A DNA stretch of 64,000 bases from Bacillus sp. cl95 (lineage in GTDB: Bacteria > Bacillota > Bacilli > Bacillales > Cytobacillaceae): the NCBI RefSeq assembly GCF_900115925.1, contig NZ_FOYF01000003.1, positions 504,721-568,720 on the forward strand. The letters are read 5' to 3'. The translations under genes and the position numbers were made by a program. Of this stretch, positions 1 through 8,581 are shown piece after piece (within the stretch, counting starts at the first letter, position 1; each line of letters starts with the position of its first letter). Under the pieces are notes generated by a model that saw only the letters and a list, made by a program, of their open reading frames with translations, did no database searches and had not been told where the DNA came from.

Positions 1-70
1 TTTTTTCAGAGATGATAAATGCATATGTAATTAAAAATACGGCTATAGCAATTAAAGCAGATGATTCCAT
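1..70 (-). CDS. ArsB/NhaD-like permease, N-terminal fragment
   Basis: Only the first 23 codons are inside the window; the gene runs off the left edge. The peptide begins MESSALIAIAVFLITYAF and continues to IISEK, which is a hydrophobic first helix ending in a charged turn. This resembles the start of Bacillus ArsB/NhaD-type anion or Na+/H+ permeases, which often open with a similar helix followed by SEK. A purine-rich AAAAGGGG ribosome site precedes the ATG. The family call rests on this one helix and is tentative. Confidence 0.5.
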   Translation of the reverse strand, partial: MESSALIAIAVFLITYAFIISEK

Positions 71-222
71 GTTTTTTCCCCTTTTTAGTTTTTAGCATCA
101 TAGACTTGAACCAAGCCCATATATACAAGTTAAATATACTCTTCATATTGGAAATTTCCAACAATTTTATACATTTTCAGCATTGGACAAGTATTTTTCT
201 CAATATTGCTTTTCCAATAAGA

Positions 223-255
223 AACATCCTTCAGGAGATGTTTCTGAAGGATGTT
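223..255 (-). terminator. Hairpin downstream of the lmo0937-like gene
   Basis: A perfect 12-bp inverted repeat (223-234 with 244-255) with a 9-nt loop lies just past the stop of the small membrane protein gene. The flanking T-run is weak on both strands, so termination is likely but not strong. Confidence 0.5.
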
Positions 256-273
256 TTAGTTTGCTTTAATCCT

Positions 274-420
274 CTATCTATTTGCTCTTCCTTTAAGCAT
301 ATTAAAGAGAAAAATCACTGCTGCAACCACAAGCAAGATATGAATAAGTCCTCCGGCAATATTGAAAACCAATCCAAGAACCCAAAGTACTAAAAGAACA
401 GCTAAAATTGTCCATAACAT
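274..420 (-). CDS. lmo0937-family small membrane protein
   Basis: This encodes a 48-residue, almost wholly hydrophobic protein with two membrane spans, starting MLWTILAVLLVLWVLGLVF and ending in a short basic tail (KGRANR). Length and sequence fit the lmo0937 family of small Firmicutes membrane proteins, whose function is not known. The frame stays open upstream to 486, but the ATG at 420 is chosen because AAAGGAGG lies the right distance before it; the upstream extension is polar and has no such site. Confidence 0.8.
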   Translation of the reverse strand: MLWTILAVLLVLWVLGLVFNIAGGLIHILLVVAAVIFLFNMLKGRANR

Positions 421-554
421 GGTTAAGAATCCTCCTTTTGATTTTATGTTAGCATTCCCTTTCTGTGTAAAATCAAACATCACCAAGTACTCTTCCGTTC
501 AATCGTTACAACTTTTTGTCTAAACCCTTCTGTTCACAATTCCTTCACCACTTT

Positions 555-604
555 TGTGACGTACGTCACAAATCTATAAATCGAGAGTAGCTATGATTGA
601 CTTG
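555..604 (+). promoter_or_regulatory. Fnr-dependent promoter of narK
   Basis: The palindrome TGTGACGTACGTCACA (555-570) matches the Bacillus Fnr target TGTGA-N6-TCACA. A -10 box TATGAT lies at 592-597, which puts the start near 604. The palindrome centre (562.5) is then 41.5 bp upstream, the standard activating position for Fnr. There is no good -35 box, as expected for an activator-dependent promoter. Confidence 0.85.
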
Positions 605-656
605 TAAACACATCACTAGTGAAAAACAATTTATGATCCATTAGGAGGAATATATC

Positions 657-1961
657 ATGGCTCGAATAAAGACATGGAATCCAGAAGATGAAAAATTCTG
701 GTTAAAGGAAGGTAAGAAACACGCACAAAGAAACTTATGGATTTCAGTACCATCGTTAATGCTCGCTTTTATTGTCTGGCAAATTTGGTCAGTGGTTGCA
801 GTACGGTTAAACGATATAGGTTTTCAATTTACGGAAGCACAACTGTTTACATTGGCTGCCATACCAGGTTTAGTTGGCGCAACGCTTCGTTTTGTCTACA
901 CATTCGCTGTAGGATCGATTGGTGGCCGAAATTGGACGGTCATATCAACGGGACTCTTAGCAATCCCTGCCATCGGTATCGGATTCGCCGTTCAAAATCC
1001 TGAAACACCCTATTCAATCATGTTACTATTAGCAGCACTTTGTGGTCTTGGTGGTGGTAACTTCTCATCTTCACTTGCAAACATTAGCTTCTTTTTTCCT
1101 AAAAAAGAAAAAGGAACTGCACTTGGTATCAACGGCGGTTTAGGAAATATGGGTGTATCAGTTGTTCAATTCATAACACCTCTGATCATTACAACAGCGA
1201 CATTTTCTTTTGTAAGCGGAAAAGGTCAAGTCTTAGCAAATGGTCAAGAAGTATGGTTACAAAATGCTGCATTCATTTGGGTCATTCCGATTGTAATCAT
1301 GACAATCCTTGCATACTTCGGAATGGATAATCTACCAAACGCAAAGCAATCCGTTTCAGAACAATTTGTCATCGTAAAACGTAAACACACATGGGTTATG
1401 ACTTTCCTTTATGTCGCAACTTTCGGTTCATTTATCGGTTATGCTGCAGCATTTCCATTATTGCTAAAATCTCAATTTCCAGAACATGTATCACTAGCAT
1501 TCTTTGGCGCTCTCATTGCAGCAGCGGCAAGACCTGTTGGTGGATGGATCGCAGATAAATTTGGCGGGGCAAAGGTTACAGCATATGTATTAGTGACAAT
1601 GGGTATTGGCGCGTCAGGGGTTATTTACTTCCTTAACGACAAGCAATTCGCGGGCTTCTTAGCTTCATTCTTACTATTATTCTTGGCTGCTGGTATTGGA
1701 TCTGGTTCTACGTTCCAAATGATCCCAACCATTTTTGTTCCTAAAGAAGCAGCACCTGTTCTAGGCTTCACGGCAGCATTTGCAGCTTACGGGTCTTTCT
1801 TTATCCCAAAACTATTTGGATGGTCTGTTAATACAACAGGAACTCCTGTTACTGCTTTCTACTTCTTTATCGGTTTCTACGTGGCTGCGCTTATCTTAAA
1901 CTACTATTATTACCAAAGAAAGAATTCAGAAGTGAAACGTAAAATGTTGCAAGCATCTTAA
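657..1961 (+). CDS. narK: Nitrate/nitrite transporter NarK
   Basis: A 434-residue major facilitator with twelve predicted membrane spans. The nitrate/nitrite porter signature is visible near residues 130-165 (GGGNFSSSLANISFFFPKK followed by GTALGINGGLGNMG). It moves nitrate in and/or nitrite out across the cytoplasmic membrane during nitrate respiration. GGAGGAATATATC precedes the ATG. It stands alone: no narGHJI or nitrite reductase genes are in the window. The Fnr promoter upstream indicates induction at low oxygen. A strong terminator follows 26 bp after the stop. Confidence 0.92.
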   Translation: MARIKTWNPEDEKFWLKEGKKHAQRNLWISVPSLMLAFIVWQIWSVVAVRLNDIGFQFTEAQLFTLAAIPGLVGATLRFVYTFAVGSIGGRNWTVISTGLLAIPAIGIGFAVQNPETPYSIMLLLAALCGLGGGNFSSSLANISFFFPKKEKGTALGINGGLGNMGVSVVQFITPLIITTATFSFVSGKGQVLANGQEVWLQNAAFIWVIPIVIMTILAYFGMDNLPNAKQSVSEQFVIVKRKHTWVMTFLYVATFGSFIGYAAAFPLLLKSQFPEHVSLAFFGALIAAAARPVGGWIADKFGGAKVTAYVLVTMGIGASGVIYFLNDKQFAGFLASFLLLFLAAGIGSGSTFQMIPTIFVPKEAAPVLGFTAAFAAYGSFFIPKLFGWSVNTTGTPVTAFYFFIGFYVAALILNYYYYQRKNSEVKRKMLQAS

Positions 1962-1987
1962 GAATAATGAATATATAAATTACGAAA

Positions 1988-2018
1988 GGGTGTCCCAACT
2001 CGGGACACCCTTCATTTT
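1988..2018. terminator. Terminator between narK and the LysM-3D gene
   Basis: A 9-bp perfect GC-rich stem (GGGTGTCCC at 1988-1996, GGGACACCC at 2002-2010) with a 5-nt loop is followed by TTCATTTTAT. It sits between convergent genes and probably serves both. Confidence 0.85.
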
Positions 2019-2021
2019 ATT

Positions 2022-2849
2022 CTATTCTAGGATTGTAACTTTCACAGTTCTTGTTCCCCACTCTAGTGCTGCTTCTTTGGTCGGGATAAAGATATCTATT
2101 TTATTACCTTTGATGGCGCCACCTGTATCACCTGCAATGGCATTTCCATAACCTTCTACATATACTTTGCTTCCAAGCGGAATAACCTTTGGATCGACAG
2201 AAATCACTTTCATGTCAGGATTTTCTTTAAGGTTAATTCCAGTTGCCGTAATGCCTGAACATCCTTCACAAGACGCAGTATAAGCAGTTGCAGTAACGGT
2301 AATTTCTTTTTTCGCGGCCTCAGTTGGAGCAGCTTTTGTCGTGTCAGTAGTAGCTGGTTGGCTTGGAGCTGGCTGTGCTGCCGGTGTGCTTACTGGCTGT
2401 GCCGGTTGAGCAACTGGTTTAGCCACTTGTTGTGCTGGCTGTACTGGTTTTGCAGTAGCTGGAGCTTGTGTCTTTACTGCTTCAACCTTTTTTGTAGCTT
2501 CATGAATTTCTAAGATTTGATTTGGTTGAATGACGTCCGTTTGTAAATTGTTCCATTGAATAATATTGTAAACAGTTACGTTATATTGTTTTGCGATTTT
2601 CCAAAGTGATTCGCCCTTCTTAACGGTATGTAGCGCCTTTGGTGAAACCTCCAATGTATCTCCTGCAATAATCAAATCCGATGAAAGCTGATTCCAATTT
2701 TTCAACTCTTCAATTGAAACTTGATGATCACGAGATAGACCCCAAAGTGTATCTCCTTTTTGAATCGTAATTTCTTCTGCCTGCACATTTGCAGCAACCG
2801 TACCTGATAAAGCTAATGCTGTAATCATAGTCTTAAATGTTTTTTTCAT
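2022..2849 (-). CDS. yocH: Secreted LysM-3D cell-wall protein, YocH-like
   Basis: A 275-residue exported protein. An N-terminal signal peptide with a likely cut after VQA (about residue 24) is followed by two LysM peptidoglycan-binding repeats (about 26-70 and 72-116, each with KGDTLWGLS/KGESLWKIA). A Pro/Ala/Gln-rich linker spans about 120-180. The C-terminal 3D domain (about 185-275) has the three aspartates in ISVDP, AGDTGG and KIDIFI. The order matches B. subtilis YocH, a muramidase-like wall enzyme. A good GGAGGG ribosome site precedes the ATG. A WalR-like box lies about 80-100 bp upstream. Paralogues of this architecture are common, so the symbol means YocH-like. Confidence 0.82.
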   Translation of the reverse strand: MKKTFKTMITALALSGTVAANVQAEEITIQKGDTLWGLSRDHQVSIEELKNWNQLSSDLIIAGDTLEVSPKALHTVKKGESLWKIAKQYNVTVYNIIQWNNLQTDVIQPNQILEIHEATKKVEAVKTQAPATAKPVQPAQQVAKPVAQPAQPVSTPAAQPAPSQPATTDTTKAAPTEAAKKEITVTATAYTASCEGCSGITATGINLKENPDMKVISVDPKVIPLGSKVYVEGYGNAIAGDTGGAIKGNKIDIFIPTKEAALEWGTRTVKVTILE

Positions 2850-3225
2850 ATTATTTATTCCCTCCCATAGCTGTTTAGGCTAACAGGGATAATCATAACA
2901 TGAGGTGGAAATATACAAAGAACAGACAGATTATAATTATATTACAAGAATGACAAGCAGTTAACGGTTATGTGTCTAAAAATCAGATAATTCTGACTTT
3001 GTATCTTATTATTTACTTTTACTGGCTTTTAATTACTTTTAATGGTTTTAAATCCCTTTAATATCCATTTAATCAATTAATTTACTGCAAGAAAGTGTAT
3101 GATTAATTTACACTACCTGCATATTAAAAACTGTCAAACAATGTTCATAGATTCACATACTTATTATATTTCATCCATGCTATATTTTTATTGTAAATAA
3201 AATAACATTTAAGGGGATTTACTAC
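2850..3225. other. Non-coding divergent intergenic region
   Basis: This 376-bp, very AT-rich stretch separates the divergent LysM-3D gene and the orphan membrane protein gene and must hold both promoters. Apart from the WalR-like box at 2930-2946 and repeated TTTAAT-like runs around 3028-3082, I see no gene or hairpin. Confidence 0.6.
2930..2946 (-). promoter_or_regulatory. Candidate WalR box
   Basis: On the minus strand TGTAAT-ATAAT-TATAAT is one mismatch from the WalR direct repeat TGTWAH-N5-TGTWAH. yocH is a known WalR target in B. subtilis and the distance to the start is reasonable. AT-rich sequence makes chance matches likely. Confidence 0.35.
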
Positions 3226-4221
3226 ATGAGAATTTTCTCTTCCATCATTATATTTTTTGCTGCTTTATTGTCGCCATTATTCATCAGTGCACATGTAAAG
3301 TGGTTTACTAAACTTGAACCTGTTAAAGAGCCTATTAAACAAATCCTTTCACCTTTGTTCATGACCATTTCCATCTTAGTAGCTTTATTGTTAGCCGTAT
3401 TACCACAGCTACTACCTGCGGTGATGAAATGGGAGCCTCTTGCGAAAATAGATAAGAAGCTAGAGGGTTTCCGTAAGTACTCTCGCTATATTCTTAAGTA
3501 CGGGACAGCCGTTGCATTGATTTTCCAAGTGACAAGTGGAAGTTTATTTGCACCAGAAATTCATATAGAATCTAGCATCATTACTTATCTAGCTTGGGCA
3601 TCTATCGTCTTCTTATTGATTCCGCATCACTATTCAACAAAACTTGGAGCGCTCTTCCTACTTGGATTGTTCTCATTTGTCACAGCTCACCAAGGGATCT
3701 TTTATATGCTTGATTATGGATTTTATATTGCAATTATTTTTGTTCTTCTCATCGGTAGTACAAAACTTGAGAATTGGGGATTCCCATTCCTATACTTAGG
3801 AACTGGTTTATCATTATGTTGGGTGGCCGTTGAAAAATGGGTGTATCCGGCACTTTCTATAGATATTATTGCAAACCATGGAGTTCCTACATTTGGTTTC
3901 CCTTCAGCAACATTCGTCATATTAAGTGCTTTTATTGAATTCGTGGTTGGATATCTTCTTGTTGTGGGGATACTCAATCGCTTACTAGCCTTCGTCTTAA
4001 CAGGTATCTTTGTGATGACGACTACGTTATTTGGTGGTGTTGAACTCGTTGGACACTTTATGATTCACATCATATTGATTATTTTTATCATAGAAGGCGT
4101 CTCATTTTATAAGCCACCGATTACGATGCACAAGTCAGTCCTAGATCAAATGATTTTTGTATTCTTGAATTTCATATTTGTATTAGCAACATTCATCATC
4201 ATTTACTACCGCTTTGCTTAA
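3226..4221 (+). CDS. Orphan membrane protein with DoxX-like C-terminal region
   Basis: A 331-residue integral membrane protein with about eight to nine hydrophobic segments. I do not recognise the N-terminal half. The C-terminal half (about residues 190-300) has a DoxX/SURF4-like pattern: a helix with WVAVEKWVYP, a helix with EFVVGYLLVVGILNRL, and FGGVELVGH near the end. DoxX-like proteins are small membrane proteins linked to redox or respiratory functions, but the substrate here cannot be inferred. AAGGGG precedes the ATG and a strong terminator follows, so it is a single-gene unit. Confidence 0.65.
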   Translation: MRIFSSIIIFFAALLSPLFISAHVKWFTKLEPVKEPIKQILSPLFMTISILVALLLAVLPQLLPAVMKWEPLAKIDKKLEGFRKYSRYILKYGTAVALIFQVTSGSLFAPEIHIESSIITYLAWASIVFLLIPHHYSTKLGALFLLGLFSFVTAHQGIFYMLDYGFYIAIIFVLLIGSTKLENWGFPFLYLGTGLSLCWVAVEKWVYPALSIDIIANHGVPTFGFPSATFVILSAFIEFVVGYLLVVGILNRLLAFVLTGIFVMTTTLFGGVELVGHFMIHIILIIFIIEGVSFYKPPITMHKSVLDQMIFVFLNFIFVLATFIIIYYRFA

Positions 4222-4228
4222 CAAACAA

Positions 4229-4264
4229 AAGACCAATCCGCACTTTGCTACACGGATTGGTCTT
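4229..4264. terminator. Bidirectional terminator
   Basis: A 12-bp perfect stem (4229-4240 with 4253-4264) has a 12-nt loop and lies between the convergent membrane protein and histidine kinase genes. AAAAC precedes and TCCTTAT follows, so it can serve either strand. Confidence 0.75.
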
Positions 4265-4274
4265 CCTTATTTGT

Positions 4275-6821
4275 CTAAGCTGTTTTAGTAGGGAGAACGA
4301 TGTTAAAGGTAGTACCTTTATTCAATTCGCTTTCGATATACACCTTTCCAAAATGACTCTCAATAATTTTGAAGCTTACCATTAAACCGAGTCCATTGCC
4401 ATTTTGCTTTGTTGTATAGAAAGGCTCTCCAATTCGTTTTAGTTTATCTTCTGGAATACCGACACCAGTATCCTGTATGGAAATCTGGATATTATTATCA
4501 ACCACAGACGTCTTAACGTGCAGGTCTCCACCATTTGGCATGGCTTCTATTCCGTTTTTAATAAAATTAAGGAATACTTGCTTTAGACGATTCTCATCAC
4601 ATTCAACCTGGACAATTTCTTCTGTATTATCAAAATGCAAACGAACATGTTTTTTCCTGGCTTCAAACTCAAGAAGCATCAAGACATTGCGAATGACTTC
4701 CACTATATTCTTTTCTTCCAATTGGACTGCTTTCGGCTTTGCTAGCACCATGAAATCTTCGACAATCCCATTAACGCGTTCAATTTCATCCAGAATGATA
4801 TCAAGGAATTCCATCCGTTCAGGATCTTTTTCATCTAATTGAAGGAACTCCGCATAACCCTTCATGGAAGTCAGTGGGTTTCGGATCTCATGTACTACTC
4901 CTGCAGCCAATTGTCCAACGGCTGCGAGCTTATCTTGACGGTGTAGGATTTCCTCCGTCTTCTTTCTCTCTGTGATATCATTTCTAATTGCAATATATTG
5001 ATAGGGTTTTCTTGCTTCATTTAAGAAGGGAACCAAGGTTGTATCGACCCAGTAATAGGATCCATCCTTAGCCTTGTTCTTAATTTCGCCTTTCCAAACC
5101 TTACCTGTTCCTATCGTTTTCCATAAATCTTTGAAAAACTCCTTCGAGTGGAAGCCAGAATTAAGGATATTATGATCTTTACCAATCAATTCCTCTCGGC
5201 TGTACTTTGAAATCTCACAAAACTTGTCATTTACAGCTGTAATGATTCCTTTTGCGTCTGTAAAAGCTACAATCGAAGATTGATCTAGGGCAAATTTAAT
5301 ATCAATGTTCTCTTTCAATGTTTCCTTCAAATGCTCTTCCGCAGTCTTACGATCTGTAATATCGGTACGGATGGCAACGTATTGATAGGGTTTTCCAGTT
5401 TGATCTAAAAAAGGAACGATTGTTGTATCTACCCAATAAAAGCTCCCGTCTTTTGCTTTATTTCTAATTTCACCTTTCCAAACGTTTCCGTTTTGGATTG
5501 TTTCCCATAGATCCTTGAAGAACTCTTTAGGGTGTAAACCAGAATTTAGGATTCGATGATCTTTGCCGATAAGTTCGTCTCGGCTATATTTTGATATCTC
5601 ACAGAACTTATCATTTACAATCGTAATTTTCCCTTTTTGATCGGTCATTGCTACAATGGAAGATTGATCAAGTGCAAAATGAATATCTTTGATATCCTTC
5701 AATCTTTCCATTAAGTTTTGCTCAGCTAATTTACGATCAGTAATATCAGAGCGGATTGAAACATATTGAAAAGGTTTTCCCTTTTTATTAATAAACGGGA
5801 CTATCGTTGTATCAACCCAATAAAAACTTCCGTCTTTCGCTTTATTTCGAATTTCGCCTCGCCATATATAACCTGAACCAATCATTCTCCACAACTCTTG
5901 GAAAAACTCTTTTGGATGTAATCCTGAGTTTAGTATATTATGGTTTTGGCCATGAATCTCATCTTTTTCATATTTAGAGATCTCGACAAATTTATCATTT
6001 ACATAAGTAATAATACCCTTAGGATCTGTTATGGCCACAATTGCTGACTCATCCAGTGCCCATTTAATTTCTTTCAAATTCGTATCACTAATTGCCAGGC
6101 GTTTATTGATCATCGTACTCGAAGCAATAAGGCCACCGAAAATCAAGATTGAAGTGAACAAGACAAGATAAACCATAAATGATTCCTGACTTTGAGTATA
6201 ACCAACGGCTGCATCTTCATGATTAAGAAAGGCTGATGCTCGTTTTAATAAGAAATGCCCTTCCACGATAGTTCCTGTGATAATGATGGAACTAACAAGC
6301 TTTAACCATGCCTGATGATCAGATAAGAAGTTATTAGAATAGAAAATCATCCATATAGATACGAGGAACGAAGCATAAATGATGAGGGCAGAAAAGCCAA
6401 ATACCCAAGGGTCAAACTGTATGCTTAAATTCATTGCATACAAACCAAGGACATGGATGGACAAAACTGAGAGCGTCAAAAATAAGCTACCTAACAATAA
6501 ATCGGATAACTTAACTTTCTTGTTTATTAACATATAAAAAGCCATACCTGTAAAAGAAATCCCAATTACAATGGAGAGGAATGTCGCTGGAATTTGATAC
6601 TGGGCAAATCTTGAAAGGTCGCCCGCCAAGAATCCCATAAAGTTCATAATCCAAAAACCTACACCCATTGAGAAAGTTCCACCTACAAAAAGGAACCTCT
6701 TATTCTTTTCAGAATGTTTTATGAGAATAAACATATCGAGTGCTGTATATGAAGCCATAAAAGATAATACAATGGCAATTATGATGATAAGGGGGTTGAA
6801 AGACAAGAAAACATCATTCAT
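4275..6821 (-). CDS. Membrane histidine kinase: MHYT-like sensor, three PAS domains
   Basis: An 848-residue sensor kinase. Residues 1-240 carry about seven membrane spans of MHYT type. Three PAS-PAC units follow from residues 255, 383 and 511, an exact period of 128, each with the core AKDG(S)(F/Y)YWVDTT. HisKA starts near 630 with phospho-acceptor His644 in VVHEIRNP. The ATPase domain has Asn757, DTGVGIP (784-790) and GNGLGL (808-813). It autophosphorylates and passes phosphate to a response regulator, but none is adjacent, as in the orphan Kin kinases of the sporulation phosphorelay. The MHYT-like region is degenerate: the expected MHF motif reads MNF at 59-61. The signal is unknown. Confidence 0.88.
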   Translation of the reverse strand: MNDVFLSFNPLIIIIAIVLSFMASYTALDMFILIKHSEKNKRFLFVGGTFSMGVGFWIMNFMGFLAGDLSRFAQYQIPATFLSIVIGISFTGMAFYMLINKKVKLSDLLLGSLFLTLSVLSIHVLGLYAMNLSIQFDPWVFGFSALIIYASFLVSIWMIFYSNNFLSDHQAWLKLVSSIIITGTIVEGHFLLKRASAFLNHEDAAVGYTQSQESFMVYLVLFTSILIFGGLIASSTMINKRLAISDTNLKEIKWALDESAIVAITDPKGIITYVNDKFVEISKYEKDEIHGQNHNILNSGLHPKEFFQELWRMIGSGYIWRGEIRNKAKDGSFYWVDTTIVPFINKKGKPFQYVSIRSDITDRKLAEQNLMERLKDIKDIHFALDQSSIVAMTDQKGKITIVNDKFCEISKYSRDELIGKDHRILNSGLHPKEFFKDLWETIQNGNVWKGEIRNKAKDGSFYWVDTTIVPFLDQTGKPYQYVAIRTDITDRKTAEEHLKETLKENIDIKFALDQSSIVAFTDAKGIITAVNDKFCEISKYSREELIGKDHNILNSGFHSKEFFKDLWKTIGTGKVWKGEIKNKAKDGSYYWVDTTLVPFLNEARKPYQYIAIRNDITERKKTEEILHRQDKLAAVGQLAAGVVHEIRNPLTSMKGYAEFLQLDEKDPERMEFLDIILDEIERVNGIVEDFMVLAKPKAVQLEEKNIVEVIRNVLMLLEFEARKKHVRLHFDNTEEIVQVECDENRLKQVFLNFIKNGIEAMPNGGDLHVKTSVVDNNIQISIQDTGVGIPEDKLKRIGEPFYTTKQNGNGLGLMVSFKIIESHFGKVYIESELNKGTTFNIVLPTKTA
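4908..6059 (-). repeat. Three 384-bp tandem repeats encoding PAS domains
   Basis: The kinase holds three head-to-tail coding repeats of exactly 384 bp (about 6059-5676, 5675-5292, 5291-4908). Units two and three are the closest to each other, for example both read NDKFCEISKYSR and ALDQSSIVA where unit one differs. Confidence 0.85.
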
Positions 6822-6925
6822 TGTCAGATATCATCTTCCTTTCCTATTTTGTTTACTACTACGATTGTAAGGTAAAGTCCATCTTTAGGGAAGTGTTAAT
6901 AATTGTCTGAAATTGGATTATTTAT

Positions 6926-7774
6926 TTAATCCTCTAGTATATGATTTTTTCCTTTAATGATTTCAAACAATCCATAAAGTATCAGTCCACCGGAAACGAT
7001 TCCTAAGAGCCATTTCCCATATGGTTGCTGCGCTATTTTTAACAAAGCACCATCCATCCCGATGGCGTTGTTCGAATTCATGGTTATTGAAGTCTGTATC
7101 AAGAAATACCCGATGACAAACAAAACGATGCTTCTGGCAAGCAAACCATATTTACCTGCTTTTTTTCCTATTTTCAATTCATCTTTACCCATTTGACTCG
7201 TATTAAGCCTTCGAATAAATTTCCCTCTTATGGAACAATAAAGTTCATAGAATCCAACCCCAATAATAATTGCACCCACAAGTCCGACTAACCAATCTCC
7301 ATACGAATGCTGAAGGACAAGACCAGCAACAGATTTACGTGAAAAATCTCCTCCACGGATATGCAAAGCGATCTTGACAGCTTTATATGCAAGCATTCCA
7401 TATATAAAAGCACTGATAAAATATCCAACTCTTTTTAAAAAAACCTTTACTCCACCTTCATCTTCTTGATTAGCAAACACGATCTGATAACCTCTCCAAC
7501 ATACATAACCTGTAAGCCCTGCTGCAATAAGCCACAACAAAACTTCACCAAATGGCGTTTTTTCAACTTTAGTTAGAACACCTTCGGTACCAGACGGCTT
7601 ATCTCCCGATCCTAGAGCTGCAAGGAAAGAAAGAAAACCAGCAAATATGTAAATCGAACCTTTAGAAATGTATCCAATCTTTGTAAAAATCTCGAATATT
7701 TTATTCGCAGTTTCCTTTATCGGTTCTTCACCATTTGACACTTCATCTCTAATGTTAACTGGTTTCGCTTTCAT
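6926..7774 (-). CDS. DUF1206 membrane protein
   Basis: A 282-residue protein with six hydrophobic helices arranged as three repeats of a two-helix unit. Each unit opens with a pattern such as GYISKGSIYIFAGFLSFLAALG (about 33-54), with related versions near 117 and 209, and ends near a PFG/SYG/PYG-xW(L)L motif. That three-fold layout is the DUF1206 family, membrane proteins of unknown function. The ribosome site GGGGGAGGG is strong. It lies upstream of the kinase gene on the same strand, 104 bp away, so co-transcription is possible. Confidence 0.85.
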   Translation of the reverse strand: MKAKPVNIRDEVSNGEEPIKETANKIFEIFTKIGYISKGSIYIFAGFLSFLAALGSGDKPSGTEGVLTKVEKTPFGEVLLWLIAAGLTGYVCWRGYQIVFANQEDEGGVKVFLKRVGYFISAFIYGMLAYKAVKIALHIRGGDFSRKSVAGLVLQHSYGDWLVGLVGAIIIGVGFYELYCSIRGKFIRRLNTSQMGKDELKIGKKAGKYGLLARSIVLFVIGYFLIQTSITMNSNNAIGMDGALLKIAQQPYGKWLLGIVSGGLILYGLFEIIKGKNHILED

Positions 7775-7951
7775 TCTAACCCTCCCCCTCTTTTAAATAA
7801 TTCCCGAGCAAAGCCTCAATCAAACTTGCCCTTTTTTTACAGAAACAAAAAAATTTTAAAAAAAGTCTACACATTTATAAAAAAAATGTTTATACTGTAC
7901 TATAACAGATAAAACGTTAATAATCTGTATTATATAAAGGAGGAATTATCA

Positions 7952-8086
7952 ATGTTACAAAGTCCAGTTGAATTTTTCCGTAATTTACCCAAGAAGGAAT
8001 GCCCGGAGTGTGGTCAAAGCATGTTTGAACAAGCAGAATCATACTTAATGGAATGTGAAAGATGTCTATCTAAAAAAGAAGAGTAA
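7952..8086 (+). CDS. yhfH: YhfH-family zinc-ribbon microprotein
   Basis: A 44-residue protein opening MLQSPVEFFRNLPKK with two CxxC pairs (Cys17/Cys20 and Cys35/Cys38), a small zinc-ribbon pattern. Opening and cysteine spacing match the YhfH family of Bacillus, whose function is unknown. AAAGGAGG lies 9 bases before the ATG and a terminator follows directly, so this is a real one-gene unit. Confidence 0.85.
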   Translation: MLQSPVEFFRNLPKKECPECGQSMFEQAESYLMECERCLSKKEE

Positions 8087-8100
8087 AGCAAGAAGAAGAG

Positions 8101-8123
8101 CCGGCCAATTGGTCGGTTTTTTT
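8101..8123 (+). terminator. Terminator of yhfH
   Basis: CCGGCC (8101-8106) pairs with GGTCGG (8111-8116) around an AATT loop, followed by seven T. Confidence 0.85.
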
Positions 8124-8190
8124 ATTTTCCATTGGGGTATATACATATTGAACTACATCCATTATTGTTATAATACAGAGGATGATAACG

Positions 8191-8427
8191 TTGAAATTAA
8201 AGAAATGGAGTTATACAAAAAAATATAATATTAAAGCTTTTTTCGATTTTTTCCCGAATTCACCGGTTATTTTCCGCCAGATAAAGGACTATTTCTTTGT
8301 ATATAGCGTCAAATGGGACATGGATGACCCGGTCGTAACTAGGGCTCACTTAGAAGAGATGGAAAGATTGCTGAATACTGAACTTGGTACATATTCTTTC
8401 TATCAACAACGGAGTACAAATAGTTGA
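8191..8427 (+). CDS. Small protein of unknown function, TTG or ATG start
   Basis: A 78-residue protein from the TTG, beginning LKLKKWSYTKKYNIKAFFDF and ending QQRSTNS. I do not recognise it. It is basic and aromatic at the N-terminus with an acidic middle (WDMDDP, HLEEME), and has no membrane span or cysteine. The TTG at 8191 is preferred because AGAGG (8177-8181) lies 9 bases upstream; the in-frame ATG at 8182 touches that site. A TATAAT at 8169-8174 would put the transcript start near 8181, which raises a leaderless alternative from 8182. A strong terminator follows. Confidence 0.6.
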   Translation: MKLKKWSYTKKYNIKAFFDFFPNSPVIFRQIKDYFFVYSVKWDMDDPVVTRAHLEEMERLLNTELGTYSFYQQRSTNS

Positions 8428-8467
8428 AAGAAAAGCTCACATTTAATAAAACGATTTTTTGCACAAC

Positions 8468-8505
8468 AAAACACGCTACTATTCAAAGTAGCGTGTTTTG
8501 TTTTT
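8468..8505 (+). terminator. Terminator after the 8191 gene
   Basis: A 13-bp perfect stem (8468-8480 with 8487-8499) has a 6-nt loop and is followed by GTTTTT. Confidence 0.9.
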
Positions 8506-8581
8506 ACCATCATTAAACAAGAATGATTCATATTTGCTAAGACAAACTAACCAATAAACATGTAGAAAAGAGGTCGGTTGA

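Noticed and set aside
61-393. 110-codon plus-strand open frame
   Set aside because: Covers an intergenic hairpin and the antisense of the lmo0937-like gene; no ribosome site.
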